This document shows, one piece after another, positions 1 through 10,346 of a stretch of 64,000 nucleotides of DNA. The notes below the pieces were generated by a model, which worked only from the letters and a program-made list of their open reading frames with translations, made no database searches and was not told where the DNA came from. The position numbers and the translations under genes were made by a program. Position 1 is the stretch's first letter. The number at the start of each line of letters is the position of its first letter. The stretch is from Bradyrhizobium elkanii WSM2783 (GTDB taxonomy: Bacteria; Pseudomonadota; Alphaproteobacteria; Rhizobiales; Xanthobacteraceae): assembly GCF_000472865.1 (NCBI RefSeq), contig NZ_AXAP01000038.1:25602-89601 (forward strand). The letters run 5' to 3'.

Positions 1-435
1 CTGGAAATGGCGGCCTTCGCCGAAGACATCGAGAATTTCGCGCGCGAGGTCGGCGAAGCCCTGATCCTGCCGTCGCGCATCGCCGAGCAGGTGGTGAATG
101 ATCCCGGCGGCGAGCCGCTGGCCTGCGCGGCGAGAGCGCTGAACATGCCGAGCCCGGCGTTCCAGCGGGTGCTGATGTTCCTCAATCCGGCGTTGGGTTC
201 ATCGGTGCACTACGTATTCCGCTTGTCGCGAATGTACGATCGGCTGAGCGAGCGCACGGCGCTCATCATGCTCGCTGCATGGCGCGGCTCAACCATGGCG
301 GTCGCGCGCGCCAAATATCGCCCCTCGCTCTACGATGACGAACGCCATCGCGCACGCTCCACATCTGCCGATAGGCGCCCGGCGGGTCAGCCGGGCGATG
401 CGCCCGCGATCCGCTCGCAGAGCTCCGGACGCTAG
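1..435 (+). CDS. DUF2336 family protein, C-terminal part (5' end outside window)
   Basis: The reading frame is open from the first base, so the gene begins upstream of the window. The visible 144 codons look like the end of a DUF2336 protein: a helical segment around FLNPALGSSV, then LAAWRGST followed by AKYRPSLYDDERHRARS, a tail I associate with this family in Bradyrhizobium relatives. The last ~30 residues are polar low complexity. The role of DUF2336 is not established; members are often near signalling genes, and a second, complete copy lies at 37109-38215 behind a diguanylate cyclase. The stop codon (TAG, 433-435) falls at the first bases of a dispersed palindromic repeat, so the C-terminus may have been set by that element. 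Confidence 0.75.
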   Translation: MEMAAFAEDIENFAREVGEALILPSRIAEQVVNDPGGEPLACAARALNMPSPAFQRVLMFLNPALGSSVHYVFRLSRMYDRLSERTALIMLAAWRGSTMAVARAKYRPSLYDDERHRARSTSADRRPAGQPGDAPAIRSQSSGR

Positions 436-563
436 AGCATTTTCGGTTCTGATTGAATCAGAACCGAAGCTCCAGATTCTTGTTTTGACGCGTTTTCTTC
501 ACGCGAACCGGTCTCCACCCTCGGATCAAGTCCGAGGGCATGCTTCGCTCGAAAACCTCTAAC
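433..563. repeat. dispersed palindromic element (tagagcatttt type)
   Basis: It starts with TAGAGCATTTTCGGTTCTG and contains the inverted pair CGGTTCTGATT / AATCAGAACCG, followed by TTGTTTTGACGCGTTTTCTTC and a GAAAAC segment just before the stop of the DUF1491 gene. I associate this pattern with a high-copy element in Bradyrhizobium chromosomes. A shortened relative is visible at 10304-10345. It fills the whole gap between two convergent genes and may act as a terminator for both. Confidence 0.6.
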
Positions 564-903
564 CCTTCGCCAGGTCCAGAAAGTGCCGTCCGGCCTTGTC
601 CTCGGTCTCGACGACCCAGACATCGGGATCGAACCGGATTTCCTTGGCAAGCCGTTGCTCCACCGATGATTCCGGTACCGGCTCCTTCGTCATCGGCACG
701 AAGATGCGGTCGAACGGCCGGCTGTCTTCATAGGCTGTCTGCGGCGCGGGCGTGTAAAGCATGGCGTTGCCGTCGAGCAGCGCCACCTTGACGAACACCG
801 CCCCCGCCTCCTCCGCGCCGCGCCGGCGCACCGCACCGAACACGCCTTCCGTCTGGCAGCGCCGCAGATATGCGGACACCCAGATGCTTGATTTCAATCG
901 CAT
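559..903 (-). CDS. DUF1491 family protein
   Basis: Small soluble protein of 114 residues of unknown function. It starts MRLKSSIWVSAYLRRCQ, which fits the DUF1491 family of alphaproteobacteria (N-terminal strand and helix, then FVKVALLDGNAMLYTPAP, then a charged C-terminal third). I chose the ATG at 903 because the longer frame to 1029 adds residues unlike the family. No signal peptide or membrane segment is visible. It stands alone, convergent with the DUF2336 gene and divergent from the RTX gene. Family assignment is fairly secure from overall pattern; function is unknown. Confidence 0.75.
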   Translation of the reverse strand: MRLKSSIWVSAYLRRCQTEGVFGAVRRRGAEEAGAVFVKVALLDGNAMLYTPAPQTAYEDSRPFDRIFVPMTKEPVPESSVEQRLAKEIRFDPDVWVVETEDKAGRHFLDLAKG

Positions 904-1220
904 TGCACAACGATAAGCCGGCCGCGAGGTCAGCGCCAGTGCCTCTCCGCTCGTTTTGTGCGAGACGCTCAAACGAACCGGGCGAGCCGGTGGCCTCCCA
1001 AGAGGTGACCGAATTGCCACCTTTTCCACAAGGCACCAGCACTCCGCGACTCTTTGTCACGCAACTAAAACAAGCCGAATTTCCCGAGAAAATCGACATC
1101 ATTTGCCGCAGATGGGCGAGTTTCCGCCTCTAGCGATTGCAACTTCATCCCGATGTCGCGCGACCGTCACGGCCGATTGGTTAACGGACCGGGCTACGAT
1201 CCATTTTCCAGGGGAAAGCA
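904..1220. other. intergenic region between divergent DUF1491 and RTX-PhoX genes
   Basis: 317 bases carrying the promoters of both divergent genes. Apart from a weak Pho-box-like site at 1153-1170 and a ribosome binding site (AGGGGAAAG) just before 1221, I see no repeat, hairpin or small ORF I can support. Confidence 0.5.
1153..1170 (+). promoter_or_regulatory. candidate PhoB (Pho) box upstream of RTX-PhoX gene
   Basis: ATGTCGC-GCGA-CCGTCAC matches the two 7-base half sites of the Pho box (CTGTCAT, 4-base spacer, CTGTCAC) at 4/7 and 6/7 positions with the correct spacer. It lies about 50 bases before the start codon of a predicted secreted phosphatase, a sensible target. The match is imperfect and could be chance. 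Confidence 0.3.
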
Positions 1221-3128
1221 ATGTCAGGACGTCATCAATACCATCACGCGCATCACCACGGCGGCAAGAAGCTGTTCGGAACGAAAAGCGACGACGATCT
1301 TTTCGGGTCGGACCGCAATGACATCATCTTCGGCCTTCGGGGCGATGATCTGATCGACGGAGGCAAAGGCAACGACACGCTGTTCGGTGGAAAGGGTAAC
1401 GATGCCCTGATCGGCGGCGAAGGTAATGACCGCCTGTTCGGCGGCCCCGGACGGGATCTGCTGTTTGGTGGCGCCGGCAAAGACGAACTCAGTGGCGGCG
1501 ACGGCAATGACAAGTTTCTGTTCCGCAAGGGCATGGGCGTCGACACGATCGAGCACCTCGATCGCGGCGATCGCATCGATATCCGCGACTTCCATGTCGC
1601 CTCTTTTCAGGCGCTGATCGACTCCGCCCGACAGGTCGGTCACGACGTTCAGATCAGCTTCGGCAACGGCGACAAGCTCGTCATCGAGAATACGCGTATC
1701 TCGAGCCTTCATGCCGAACAGTTCATCATCGCAGATGAAGTCAAGTGTCCGTCAAGCTCGCAGACGCCCTACCTCCTCAGCAGCGACTCCCATGTCTACA
1801 CCCAGTCATTGCTGACGGCGGGTGACAGCGTGGGCGGCTACAAGATGGCCGGCATTCCCGACGGGCTTGGCGCATTCGACAATGGCGACGGGACCTTCAC
1901 CGTGCTGATGAACCACGAGCTCGGCGGAAACCTGGGCGTCGCGCGCGCCCATGGCGCTACAGGCGCGTTCATCTCGGAATGGGTGTTCGACAAGACCACG
2001 CTGCAGGCGGTGTCGGGCAAGGACCTCATCCACGACGTCTGGCTCTACGACACGACGACCAACAGCTATGTCGACCACAACGCCGGCAACAGCCCGGTAT
2101 CGTTCAACCGATTCTGCTCCGCCGACCTTGCCGATCAGAGCGCGTTCTACAATGCGCAAAGCGGTCTCGGCTTCAACGGCAGGCTCTATCTCAACGGTGA
2201 AGAGTCCGGTGTCGAAGGGCGGGCATTCGCCCATATCGTAGGCGGCGCGCAGGACGGCAATAGCTATGAGCTCGCCTGGCTCGGCAACATGTCCTTCGAG
2301 AACGTGGTTGCCAATGCGCATACCGGCGACAAGACCGTGGTCGCGGCGTTGGACGATGGCCAGAACGGTCAGGTCTATTTCTATGCCGGCGACAAGAAGG
2401 CAACCGGTAACGCCGTCGAGAAGGCCGGCCTGACCGGCGGCCATTTCTTCGGCATTCACGTCAGCGAGTTGGAAGGCGGGTTGAACAACAACGAGCCGAA
2501 CACCGCCTCCCCGCTCGGGACGGACGAGAAGTCGACCTTCTCGATGATCGATCTCGGCGACGTCAGCGGCATGACCGGCGCTCAGATCGATGCGGCAAGC
2601 GAGGCCGCCGGCGTCACCAGCTTCCTTCGTCCGGAAGACGGCGCCTGGGACACGCTCAACCCGAACCGCTTCTACTTCGTGACGACGGACGCCTTCAATG
2701 CTCCGAGCCGGCTGTGGGCGTTGGATTTCAACGATGCCAGCAACCCGGCCGCGGGCGGCACCATCAAGCTGCTGCTCAACGGCACCGAAGGGCAGCAGAT
2801 GTTCGACAACCTCACGGTCGACGCGAACGGCAAGATCGTTCTCTGCGAGGACGTCGGCAACAATGCGCATCTCGGCAAGGTCTGGCAGTACGATCCGGCA
2901 ACCGACAAGCTGACGCAGCTCGCCGAGCACGATCCGAGCCGCTTCACTTCGGGCGGCGCGAACTTCCTGAGCCAGGACGAGGAATCGTCCGGCGTCATCG
3001 ACGTCTCGCACATCCTCGGCTACGCCGGTGAGAACGTCTACCTGATCGATACCCAGGCCCACTTCAACGTCGGCGGCGAACAGGTCGAGGGTGGTCAGCT
3101 ACAACTGATCCACCAGTATCTGGTCTGA
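1221..3128 (+). CDS. RTX-repeat protein with PhoX-like phosphatase domain, type I secretion substrate
   Basis: 635 residues. After a His-rich start (residues 7-13) there is a block of calcium-binding RTX nonapeptides at about residues 20-97 (GGxGxDxLx pattern, e.g. GGKGNDTLFGGKGNDALIGG). The rest (about 180-635) resembles the DUF839/PhoX beta-propeller phosphatases: GLGAFDNGDGTFTVLMNHE near 216-233, LNGEESG, then FDNLTVDANGKIVLCEDVGN towards the end. PhoX enzymes are Ca/Fe phosphomonoesterases, so extracellular phosphate release is the likely role; the active site was not checked residue by residue. There is no N-terminal signal peptide. The ABC exporter and HlyD adaptor genes follow directly, which supports type I secretion. 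RTX repeats usually sit near the C-terminus; here they are N-terminal. RBS AGGGGAAAG precedes the ATG. Confidence 0.85.
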   Translation: MSGRHQYHHAHHHGGKKLFGTKSDDDLFGSDRNDIIFGLRGDDLIDGGKGNDTLFGGKGNDALIGGEGNDRLFGGPGRDLLFGGAGKDELSGGDGNDKFLFRKGMGVDTIEHLDRGDRIDIRDFHVASFQALIDSARQVGHDVQISFGNGDKLVIENTRISSLHAEQFIIADEVKCPSSSQTPYLLSSDSHVYTQSLLTAGDSVGGYKMAGIPDGLGAFDNGDGTFTVLMNHELGGNLGVARAHGATGAFISEWVFDKTTLQAVSGKDLIHDVWLYDTTTNSYVDHNAGNSPVSFNRFCSADLADQSAFYNAQSGLGFNGRLYLNGEESGVEGRAFAHIVGGAQDGNSYELAWLGNMSFENVVANAHTGDKTVVAALDDGQNGQVYFYAGDKKATGNAVEKAGLTGGHFFGIHVSELEGGLNNNEPNTASPLGTDEKSTFSMIDLGDVSGMTGAQIDAASEAAGVTSFLRPEDGAWDTLNPNRFYFVTTDAFNAPSRLWALDFNDASNPAAGGTIKLLLNGTEGQQMFDNLTVDANGKIVLCEDVGNNAHLGKVWQYDPATDKLTQLAEHDPSRFTSGGANFLSQDEESSGVIDVSHILGYAGENVYLIDTQAHFNVGGEQVEGGQLQLIHQYLV

Positions 3129-3138
3129 TGGCGATCAT

Positions 3139-3164
3139 GACGGACGGGCCATTCCCCGTCCGTC
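3139..3164 (+). terminator. strong hairpin after RTX-PhoX stop codon
   Basis: A perfect 10-bp stem (GACGGACGGG / CCCGTCCGTC) with a 6-base loop begins 10 bases after the stop. It lacks a clear T-run, so it may be a partial terminator or an mRNA-stabilising hairpin limiting read-through into the exporter genes. Confidence 0.55.
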
Positions 3165-3192
3165 ACCAAGCCGTGGACTTGCCCTTGGACTT

Positions 3193-3222
3193 GCGGAGGC
3201 GCGGGTTCTTCCCCGCCTCCGC
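3193..3222 (+). terminator. second GC-rich hairpin before the ABC exporter
   Basis: GCGGAGGC pairs with GCCTCCGC (8 bp), with an inner GGG/CCC extension and loop TTCTT. It is the second hairpin in 150 bases between the secreted protein and its exporter. No T-run is present; attenuation or 3'-end protection of the upstream message is more likely than full termination. Confidence 0.45.
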
Positions 3223-3277
3223 ATCCATGCTTTCAAACCGCGCCCCTCACCTGCAATCTGCGGAGCAATTCCCCGTG

Positions 3278-5032
3278 ATGCCAATCGCGCAAGCAAACCG
3301 TCCTGCCGCGGAATCGGAATTGCGTATAGCGCTAGCATCCTGCCGCGCCGCGCTGATCGCAATCGCGATGTTCAGCGGACTAATCAACCTGCTGAGCCTG
3401 ACCGGTTCGCTGTTCATGCTGGAAGTCTATGATCGCGTGCTGCCGAGCCGCAGCGTGCCCACGCTTGTCGGTCTCAGCGTCATTGCAGCCATGCTGTTCG
3501 TCTTCCAGGGTATCCTGGAGCTGACGCGTGGACGCATGCTGCTTCGGATCGGAAACCAGATCGACTGGCGTGTCAGCGACCGCGTCTATGATCTCGTGAT
3601 ACGTCTGCCGCTCCGCACGCGCGGCGGCGGCGACGGGCTGCAGCCGGTCCGGGACCTCGACACCATCAGGTCGGTGCTATCGGGGGCTGGCCTGCCGGCG
3701 CTGTTCGATTTGCCATGGCTGCCGATCTATCTCGTGATCTGCTTTGCGTTCCACCCGCTGATCGGCGGCACCGTGCTCGGCGGCGCGCTCGTGCTGGTGA
3801 TCCTGACGCTGCTCACCGATCGCCTGTCCCGTCGCTCGGTGCAAAGAGCGTCGAACCATGCCGCCGCGCGCAACCGACTCGCCGAGGCGAGCCGACGTAA
3901 CGCGGAAGTCCTGGTTGCGATGGGGATGTCCGCGCGTTTGCTCGCGCGCTGGCGCGAGCTCGGCGATGCCTATCGCCGGCAGCAGAAAATCGCCGGCGAC
4001 ATCTCGGGCGGTTTCGGCGTCGTCGGACGCATGCTGCGCATAATGCTGCAATCAGCCGTCCTCGCGGTCGGCGCCTATCTCGTCATTCACCAGGAGGCAT
4101 CCGGCGGGATCATCATTGCCAGCTCGATCCTGACCGGCCGCGCGCTCGCGCCCGTCGACCTCGCGATCGCCAACTGGAGGAGTTTCGTTGCGGCGCGTCA
4201 GAGTTGGCGGCGTCTCGAAAAACTGCTGGCAGCCATCCCCGCGCCCGCGGCGCAGGTGCCCCTGCCCGCGCCGAGCCGCACGCTGCTTGCGGAAAAACTG
4301 TCCGTCACCGCTCCGGAATTCGAAAAGCTGCTGGCCACCGACGTCAATTTCGTCCTCAAGGCGGGCAGCGCGCTCGGGATCATTGGCGCCAGCGGATCGG
4401 GAAAATCCTCGTTGGTCCGGGCGCTGGTCGGCGCATGGCCGCCATTGCGCGGTGTCGTCCGACTGGACGGCGCGGCGCTGGAGCAATGGTCCTCCGAGAC
4501 GCTCGGAAATCACATCGGATATCTGCCGCAGGACGTCGAGCTGTTCGAAGGCACCGTCGCCGAGAACATCGCGAGATTTGTCCCGAACCCGCCGATGGAA
4601 ATGGTGCTCGCGGCCGCACACGCAGCCGGCGTCCATCAGCTCATCGTCGGCTTGCCGGAGGGATACAACACCCAGATCGGCGAACAGGGCGCGCGCCTCT
4701 CCGCCGGCCAAAGGCAGCGCGTTGCACTCGCCCGCGCGCTGTATGCGGATCCCTTCCTGGTCGTGCTGGATGAACCCAACTCGAACCTGGACGCCGAAGG
4801 CGAAGAGGCGTTGACCCGCGCGATCCTCGCGGTTCGGGCTCGGGGCGGCATCGTCGTGATCGTCGCGCACCGATCGAGCGCGCTCGCCGCCGTCGACTTC
4901 GTAATGACGATGGCCAACGGCAGGCAGCAAACCTTTGGCCCCAAGGACGAAGTGTTGTCGATGCTGACCCGACGAGAACCACCCCCCGCAGGGCCATTCA
5001 AGGTCGTTCCTCAAACCGCGGCATCGACATGA
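3278..5032 (+). CDS. type I secretion system ABC transporter/permease (PrtD family)
   Basis: Inner-membrane ATPase-permease that would export the RTX protein encoded just upstream. From the ATG at 3278 it has 584 residues: an N-terminal membrane domain (about 20-300; SLFMLEVYDRVLPSRS is typical of PrtD-type exporters) and a nucleotide-binding domain with Walker A GASGSGKSS, signature LSAGQRQR and Walker B FLVVLDEPN. There is no N-terminal C39 peptidase domain, consistent with an RTX rather than a double-glycine substrate. An earlier in-frame start at 3128 would add 50 residues translated straight through the two hairpins, so 3278 is preferred. It overlaps the HlyD gene by 4 bases (ATGA), implying translational coupling. 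Confidence 0.92.
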   Translation: MPIAQANRPAAESELRIALASCRAALIAIAMFSGLINLLSLTGSLFMLEVYDRVLPSRSVPTLVGLSVIAAMLFVFQGILELTRGRMLLRIGNQIDWRVSDRVYDLVIRLPLRTRGGGDGLQPVRDLDTIRSVLSGAGLPALFDLPWLPIYLVICFAFHPLIGGTVLGGALVLVILTLLTDRLSRRSVQRASNHAAARNRLAEASRRNAEVLVAMGMSARLLARWRELGDAYRRQQKIAGDISGGFGVVGRMLRIMLQSAVLAVGAYLVIHQEASGGIIIASSILTGRALAPVDLAIANWRSFVAARQSWRRLEKLLAAIPAPAAQVPLPAPSRTLLAEKLSVTAPEFEKLLATDVNFVLKAGSALGIIGASGSGKSSLVRALVGAWPPLRGVVRLDGAALEQWSSETLGNHIGYLPQDVELFEGTVAENIARFVPNPPMEMVLAAAHAAGVHQLIVGLPEGYNTQIGEQGARLSAGQRQRVALARALYADPFLVVLDEPNSNLDAEGEEALTRAILAVRARGGIVVIVAHRSSALAAVDFVMTMANGRQQTFGPKDEVLSMLTRREPPPAGPFKVVPQTAAST

Positions 5033-6336
5033 CCGAGAGCACATTTCGCAGCGAAGACCGCAGCCTGCGCCACCATCTGATCGGCGGAATGGTTATCGCG
5101 CTCGTACTGACCGGCGGCATCGGCGGCTGGGCCGCCACCACGGAATTGTCAGGCGCAGTTACTGCATCCGGATCGGTTGTCGTCGATTCCAATGTGAAGA
5201 AAGTCCAACATCTGACCGGCGGCATCGTTGGAGAATTGCTGGTCCGCGAAGGCGATCATGTTCGCGCCGGAGATACCCTGGTGCGACTCGATGAGACCGC
5301 GCTGCGGGCCGGCCTTGCCATCTACGCCAAAGGCTTGGATGAGATGCGCGCCCGCAAGGCCCGCCTCAGCAGCGAGCGCGATGGCGCCGAGCACGTCGTG
5401 GTCCCGTCCGAGCTGCTCGATCGCCCCTCGCCGGAGTTCATCACGGCCCTGGACAGCGAACGCCGATTGTTCGAGCTCAGAGCCACCGCGCGCCTGGGGC
5501 AGAAGTCGCAGCTCCGCCAGCGCATCGCGCAGCTCGAAGATGAAATCCGTGGCTACGCCGCCCTGCAGGAGGCCAAGGCGGAGGAGATCGAACTGATCCA
5601 ACGCGAGCTCACGGGTGTACGGACTCTCTGGGAGAAGAACCTGATCCAGATGAGCCGGCTGACGGTTCTCGAGCGCGAAGCCGCGCGCCTCAAGGGCGAA
5701 CTGGCGCAGTCGATGGCCGCGACGGCGCAGGTGCGCGGCAAAGTCACCGAAATCGAATTGCAGATCATCCAGATCGATCAGGACCTCAGCAGCGAGGTCG
5801 CCAAGGAGCTGCGCGAGATCGACGGCAAGATCGGAGAATTCATCGAACGCAAGGTCGCAGCGGAGGATCAGCTCAAGCGGGTCGACATCCGCGCCCCTCA
5901 GAACGGGATCGTGCACCAGCTCAGTGTCCACACGGTCGGCGGCGTGGTCAGCCCGGCCGAGCCGGTCATGCTGATCGTGCCGGAGGCCGATCTTCTGACC
6001 GTGGACGCCAAGATCTCGCCTGGAGACATCGATCAGCTCCATGTCGGAGAGGCGGCGAACCTGCGGTTCTCCGCTTTCAACCAGCGCACCACGCCGGAAA
6101 TCCAGGGCACGATCAGCCGCATCTCGGCAGACGTGACATCGGACCAGCGCACCGGCCAGAGTTTCTACACCGCACGGGTGGCGATCACGCCCGAGGAGCT
6201 GGCGCGATTGGGAGACGCGAGACTTCTGCCGGGAATGCCGACCGAAATCTTTGCCAAGACCCATGATCGCAGCGTGCTGTCCTATTTCATCAAGCCGCTG
6301 TCCGACCAGATCGTCCGGGCTTTCCGCGAGCGCTGA
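5029..6336 (+). CDS. HlyD-family type I secretion periplasmic adaptor
   Basis: 435 residues. It has a short cytoplasmic N-terminus, one membrane anchor at about residues 15-38 (GGMVIALVLTGGIGGWAATT), a biotinyl-lipoyl half-motif (GGIVGELLVREGDHVRAGD), a long coiled-coil region (about 95-285, many E/R/Q heptads), the second lipoyl half (VDIRAPQNGIVHQLSVHTVG) and a C-terminal beta-barrel domain. This is the standard PrtE/HlyD layout. It bridges the ABC exporter to an outer-membrane TolC channel. No TolC gene is adjacent; the nearest candidate is at 41844-43262. It ends the operon and converges on the peptidoglycan-binding gene. Confidence 0.93.
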   Translation: MTESTFRSEDRSLRHHLIGGMVIALVLTGGIGGWAATTELSGAVTASGSVVVDSNVKKVQHLTGGIVGELLVREGDHVRAGDTLVRLDETALRAGLAIYAKGLDEMRARKARLSSERDGAEHVVVPSELLDRPSPEFITALDSERRLFELRATARLGQKSQLRQRIAQLEDEIRGYAALQEAKAEEIELIQRELTGVRTLWEKNLIQMSRLTVLEREAARLKGELAQSMAATAQVRGKVTEIELQIIQIDQDLSSEVAKELREIDGKIGEFIERKVAAEDQLKRVDIRAPQNGIVHQLSVHTVGGVVSPAEPVMLIVPEADLLTVDAKISPGDIDQLHVGEAANLRFSAFNQRTTPEIQGTISRISADVTSDQRTGQSFYTARVAITPEELARLGDARLLPGMPTEIFAKTHDRSVLSYFIKPLSDQIVRAFRER

Positions 6337-6410
6337 ACAATCTTGCTGATCGGTTCAGCGGAGTAGCGGGTCCGGGGGCGATCCGCGAGGCATCGAGCCG
6401 TTGCGCAGGC

Positions 6411-7161
6411 CTACTCGACCGGGTGTCCGATCATTGCCGAGAGTTCGCGCACGACCCGGTCCGACATCTGGCCGGTCACCGGCAGCTTGCGGTCGCGCTC
6501 GAATTTGGCGATTGCGGTCTGGGTGTCGGAACCGATGGTGCCGGTCGGCTTGAGCTGGCCGTAGCCATATTCGGTGAGCGCCCGCTGCACCGCTGCGATA
6601 CGCTTCGATGTCGCACTCTGGGTGGTCTCGCCGCGCGAGGGGATCGGCGCAGGCGGCCGGATGACATTTGCCGGAGCCGGCGGGGCTGAAGTCGACTTCA
6701 GCACGAGATTGGTCATCGGGTCGGAAGTCTTGGGATCGGGAGTCTTGGAATCGGAAGTCTTGGAAACAGAAGCCTTGGAGTCGGAGGTCCGCGGTTCCGC
6801 CCTTGGTTCGGCAGGCTTCGCAGGCTCGGCGGGTTTTGCTTCCACCGGCTGAGATTCAACCGGACGCGCAGCCGCCTCGACAGGTCGCGAACGCGGCAGC
6901 GGGCTGGTGACGGCGGGAGCCGGCGGCGGCAGCGTCACGACCGAACCGAACATCGGCGATGGATGACGGCCGGCCTGCAGGAACAGCGCATTGGTGACGA
7001 TGGCAATGACGGCGCCGGCCGCGAGCACGGCGGCGACCGTGTCCTTCGGACTGTGCAGCAGCACGCGCATCACGAGGCCGCGCTCTTCCTCGGCTTCGAT
7101 CGCAACCGCCTGCGCGCCACGACGGCGGCGGCGCGGCATCTCGTCATCGTCGGCGACTTTT

Positions 7162-7169
<8 letters not shown>
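6411..7169 (-). CDS. membrane-anchored peptidoglycan-binding-domain protein
   Basis: 252 residues. A basic cytoplasmic N-terminus (MPRRRRRG) is followed by one membrane segment (about 44-66), a long Pro/Ala/Ser/Asp linker with near-repeats of (K)TSDSK at about 128-152, and a C-terminal PG_binding_1-type domain (RIAAVQRALTEYGYGQL, then TQTAIAKFERDRKLPVTGQ). The predicted role is attachment to the cell wall from the inner membrane. It starts 8 bases inside the end of the upstream histidine kinase gene, so both are probably one transcript. The linker is encoded by imperfect 15-18 base direct repeats at about 6718-6800, a likely site of length variation. Confidence 0.8.
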
Positions 7170-9033
<1,864 letters not shown>

Positions 9034-9395
9034 CTTGGACTCACCGTGTCAGAGTGAACTTAAGCGAACGCTAAGGCACAGCGCCCGGCCGCCAGACTCC
9101 GTGCATTCGCACGGCTTTTGCACATCACAGCGGGCGCATTTGGCGCGGATGGTGAACGCAAGGTTTCCGCGATCGATAACCTTATGGTTTCGAAATGGTG
9201 GATAGACCGGGCTCGTGCTGCTCGCCGGCATCAATCGAAAATTTACAGCGAATCAACGCGCCCGCGCATTTCGGCACGCATTTTCCGCGAATTTTCGACG
9301 ATTTAACTTCAAGGCAAACACTTGCGCTTTATTGACCGCTGCTAGTCACGTGCGAATTGCGGATCAACCGCAAACGAAGATGACGGGGTCGCGAG
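9034..9395. other. intergenic region between divergent kinase and DUF5330 genes
   Basis: 362 bases, more AT-rich than the flanking genes. It holds the CtrA-like site at 9060-9074 and presumably two divergent promoters. No repeat or convincing small ORF was seen. Confidence 0.5.
9060..9074 (-). promoter_or_regulatory. candidate CtrA binding site upstream of the DivJ-like kinase
   Basis: Read on the minus strand it is TTAG-N7-TTAA, matching seven of eight core bases of the CtrA consensus TTAA-N7-TTAA(C). Its position 27 bases before the start codon of a cell-cycle-type kinase makes it more credible, but this core is short and common. Confidence 0.35.
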
Positions 9396-9782
9396 ATGTT
9401 TTTCCTGCTGCGCATGGCATTCTGGCTCGGGCTCGTGCTCGTGCTGCTGCCAAGGGACAAAACACCTGAATCGGAAAAGCTGCCGCAGATCGGCGCCGCC
9501 GAAGCCGTGCAGGCGGCGACCGCTGCTGTCAGCGACATGGGCCAGTTCTGCAAGCGCCAGCCTGCGGCTTGCGAGGTCGGCGGCCAGGCTGCGACCGTGA
9601 TCGGTCAGCGCGCCACCGACGGTGCAAGGAAAATCTATCAGATCATCATCGACAAGAAGTCGCCGGACCACACCGGCTCGATCGGCTCGCCTGAGGATGC
9701 CGAGGTCGCCCTGGTTGCGTCCCGTGACACCCTGACGGCCGACGACCAGGCCATCGAATGGCGGCCGCCGCCCGCGCCGTGA
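9396..9782 (+). CDS. DUF5330 domain protein
   Basis: 128 residues. It begins MFFLLRMAFWLGLVLVLLP, a hydrophobic N-terminal anchor or uncleaved signal, followed by a soluble region with a short Cys-containing motif (GQFCKRQPAACEVGG) and a disordered Pro-rich end. This matches DUF5330 proteins of Hyphomicrobiales, whose function is unknown. The two cysteines (in FCKRQPAAC) could form a disulphide in the periplasm. It is a single gene followed by sufE on the same strand, 85 bases downstream. Confidence 0.75.
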   Translation: MFFLLRMAFWLGLVLVLLPRDKTPESEKLPQIGAAEAVQAATAAVSDMGQFCKRQPAACEVGGQAATVIGQRATDGARKIYQIIIDKKSPDHTGSIGSPEDAEVALVASRDTLTADDQAIEWRPPPAP

Positions 9783-9867
9783 CCGCAAAATAAGCCGGAA
9801 CCGGCTGCATTTTCATCGCATTCGGCCGCCCGCGACCCTATATAACGATCGGAGTGATGGGACGCGG

Positions 9868-10305
9868 GTGACGATGACGATCGACGAAATCAGGGAGAAT
9901 TTCTCGCTGCTCGACGAGTGGGACGACCGGTACCGGTACGTCATCGAACTCGGCCGCACCCTTGCGCCGATGCCGGAAGAAGAGCATTCGGCGGCCAACA
10001 AGGTGCAGGGTTGCGCGAGCCAGGTCTGGCTCTCCAGGAAGATCGATCACGCCGCCAACGGCGAGCCGCGGCTGCATTATCTCGGTGACAGCGATGCGCA
10101 TATCGTGCGCGGCCTGATCGCGATCCTGCTCACGCTGTATTCGGACCGCACGCCCAAGGAAATCCTGGCGACGGATGCGGCCGCGATCTTCGATGAGTTC
10201 GGGTTCCGCGATCACCTGACGCCGCAGCGCTCCAACGGATTTCGCTCGATGATCGAGCGTATCCGCTCGGACGCACGTGAGACGCTCGCGACTACCGCTT
10301 CCTAG
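9868..10305 (+). CDS. sufE: SufE family sulfur acceptor protein
   Basis: 145 residues. SufE accepts persulfide sulfur from the cysteine desulfurase SufS during Fe-S cluster assembly in the cytoplasm. The sequence has the family start (IDEIRENFSLLDEWDDRYRY) and the active-site Cys in NKVQGCASQVWL (about residue 49), followed by the conserved C-terminal helices. Start is either GTG 9868 or ATG 9874; only two residues differ. No other suf genes are in the window, so it is an unlinked copy, as is common in this lineage. It converges on mucR. Confidence 0.93.
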   Translation: MTMTIDEIRENFSLLDEWDDRYRYVIELGRTLAPMPEEEHSAANKVQGCASQVWLSRKIDHAANGEPRLHYLGDSDAHIVRGLIAILLTLYSDRTPKEILATDAAAIFDEFGFRDHLTPQRSNGFRSMIERIRSDARETLATTAS

Positions 10306-10345
10306 CCCTTCATTTTTGACGGGCTTTCTTCACGCAAATCGGAAC
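10304..10345. repeat. partial palindromic element / weak bidirectional terminator
   Basis: AGCCC (10304-10308) pairs with GGGCT (10321-10325) around a T-rich loop, followed by TTCTT. The segment TTTTTGACGGGCTTTCTTC resembles part of the element at 433-563 (TTTTGACGCGTTTTCTTC), so this seems to be a shortened copy sitting between convergent sufE and mucR and probably terminating both. Confidence 0.45.
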
Positions 10346-10346
10346 G

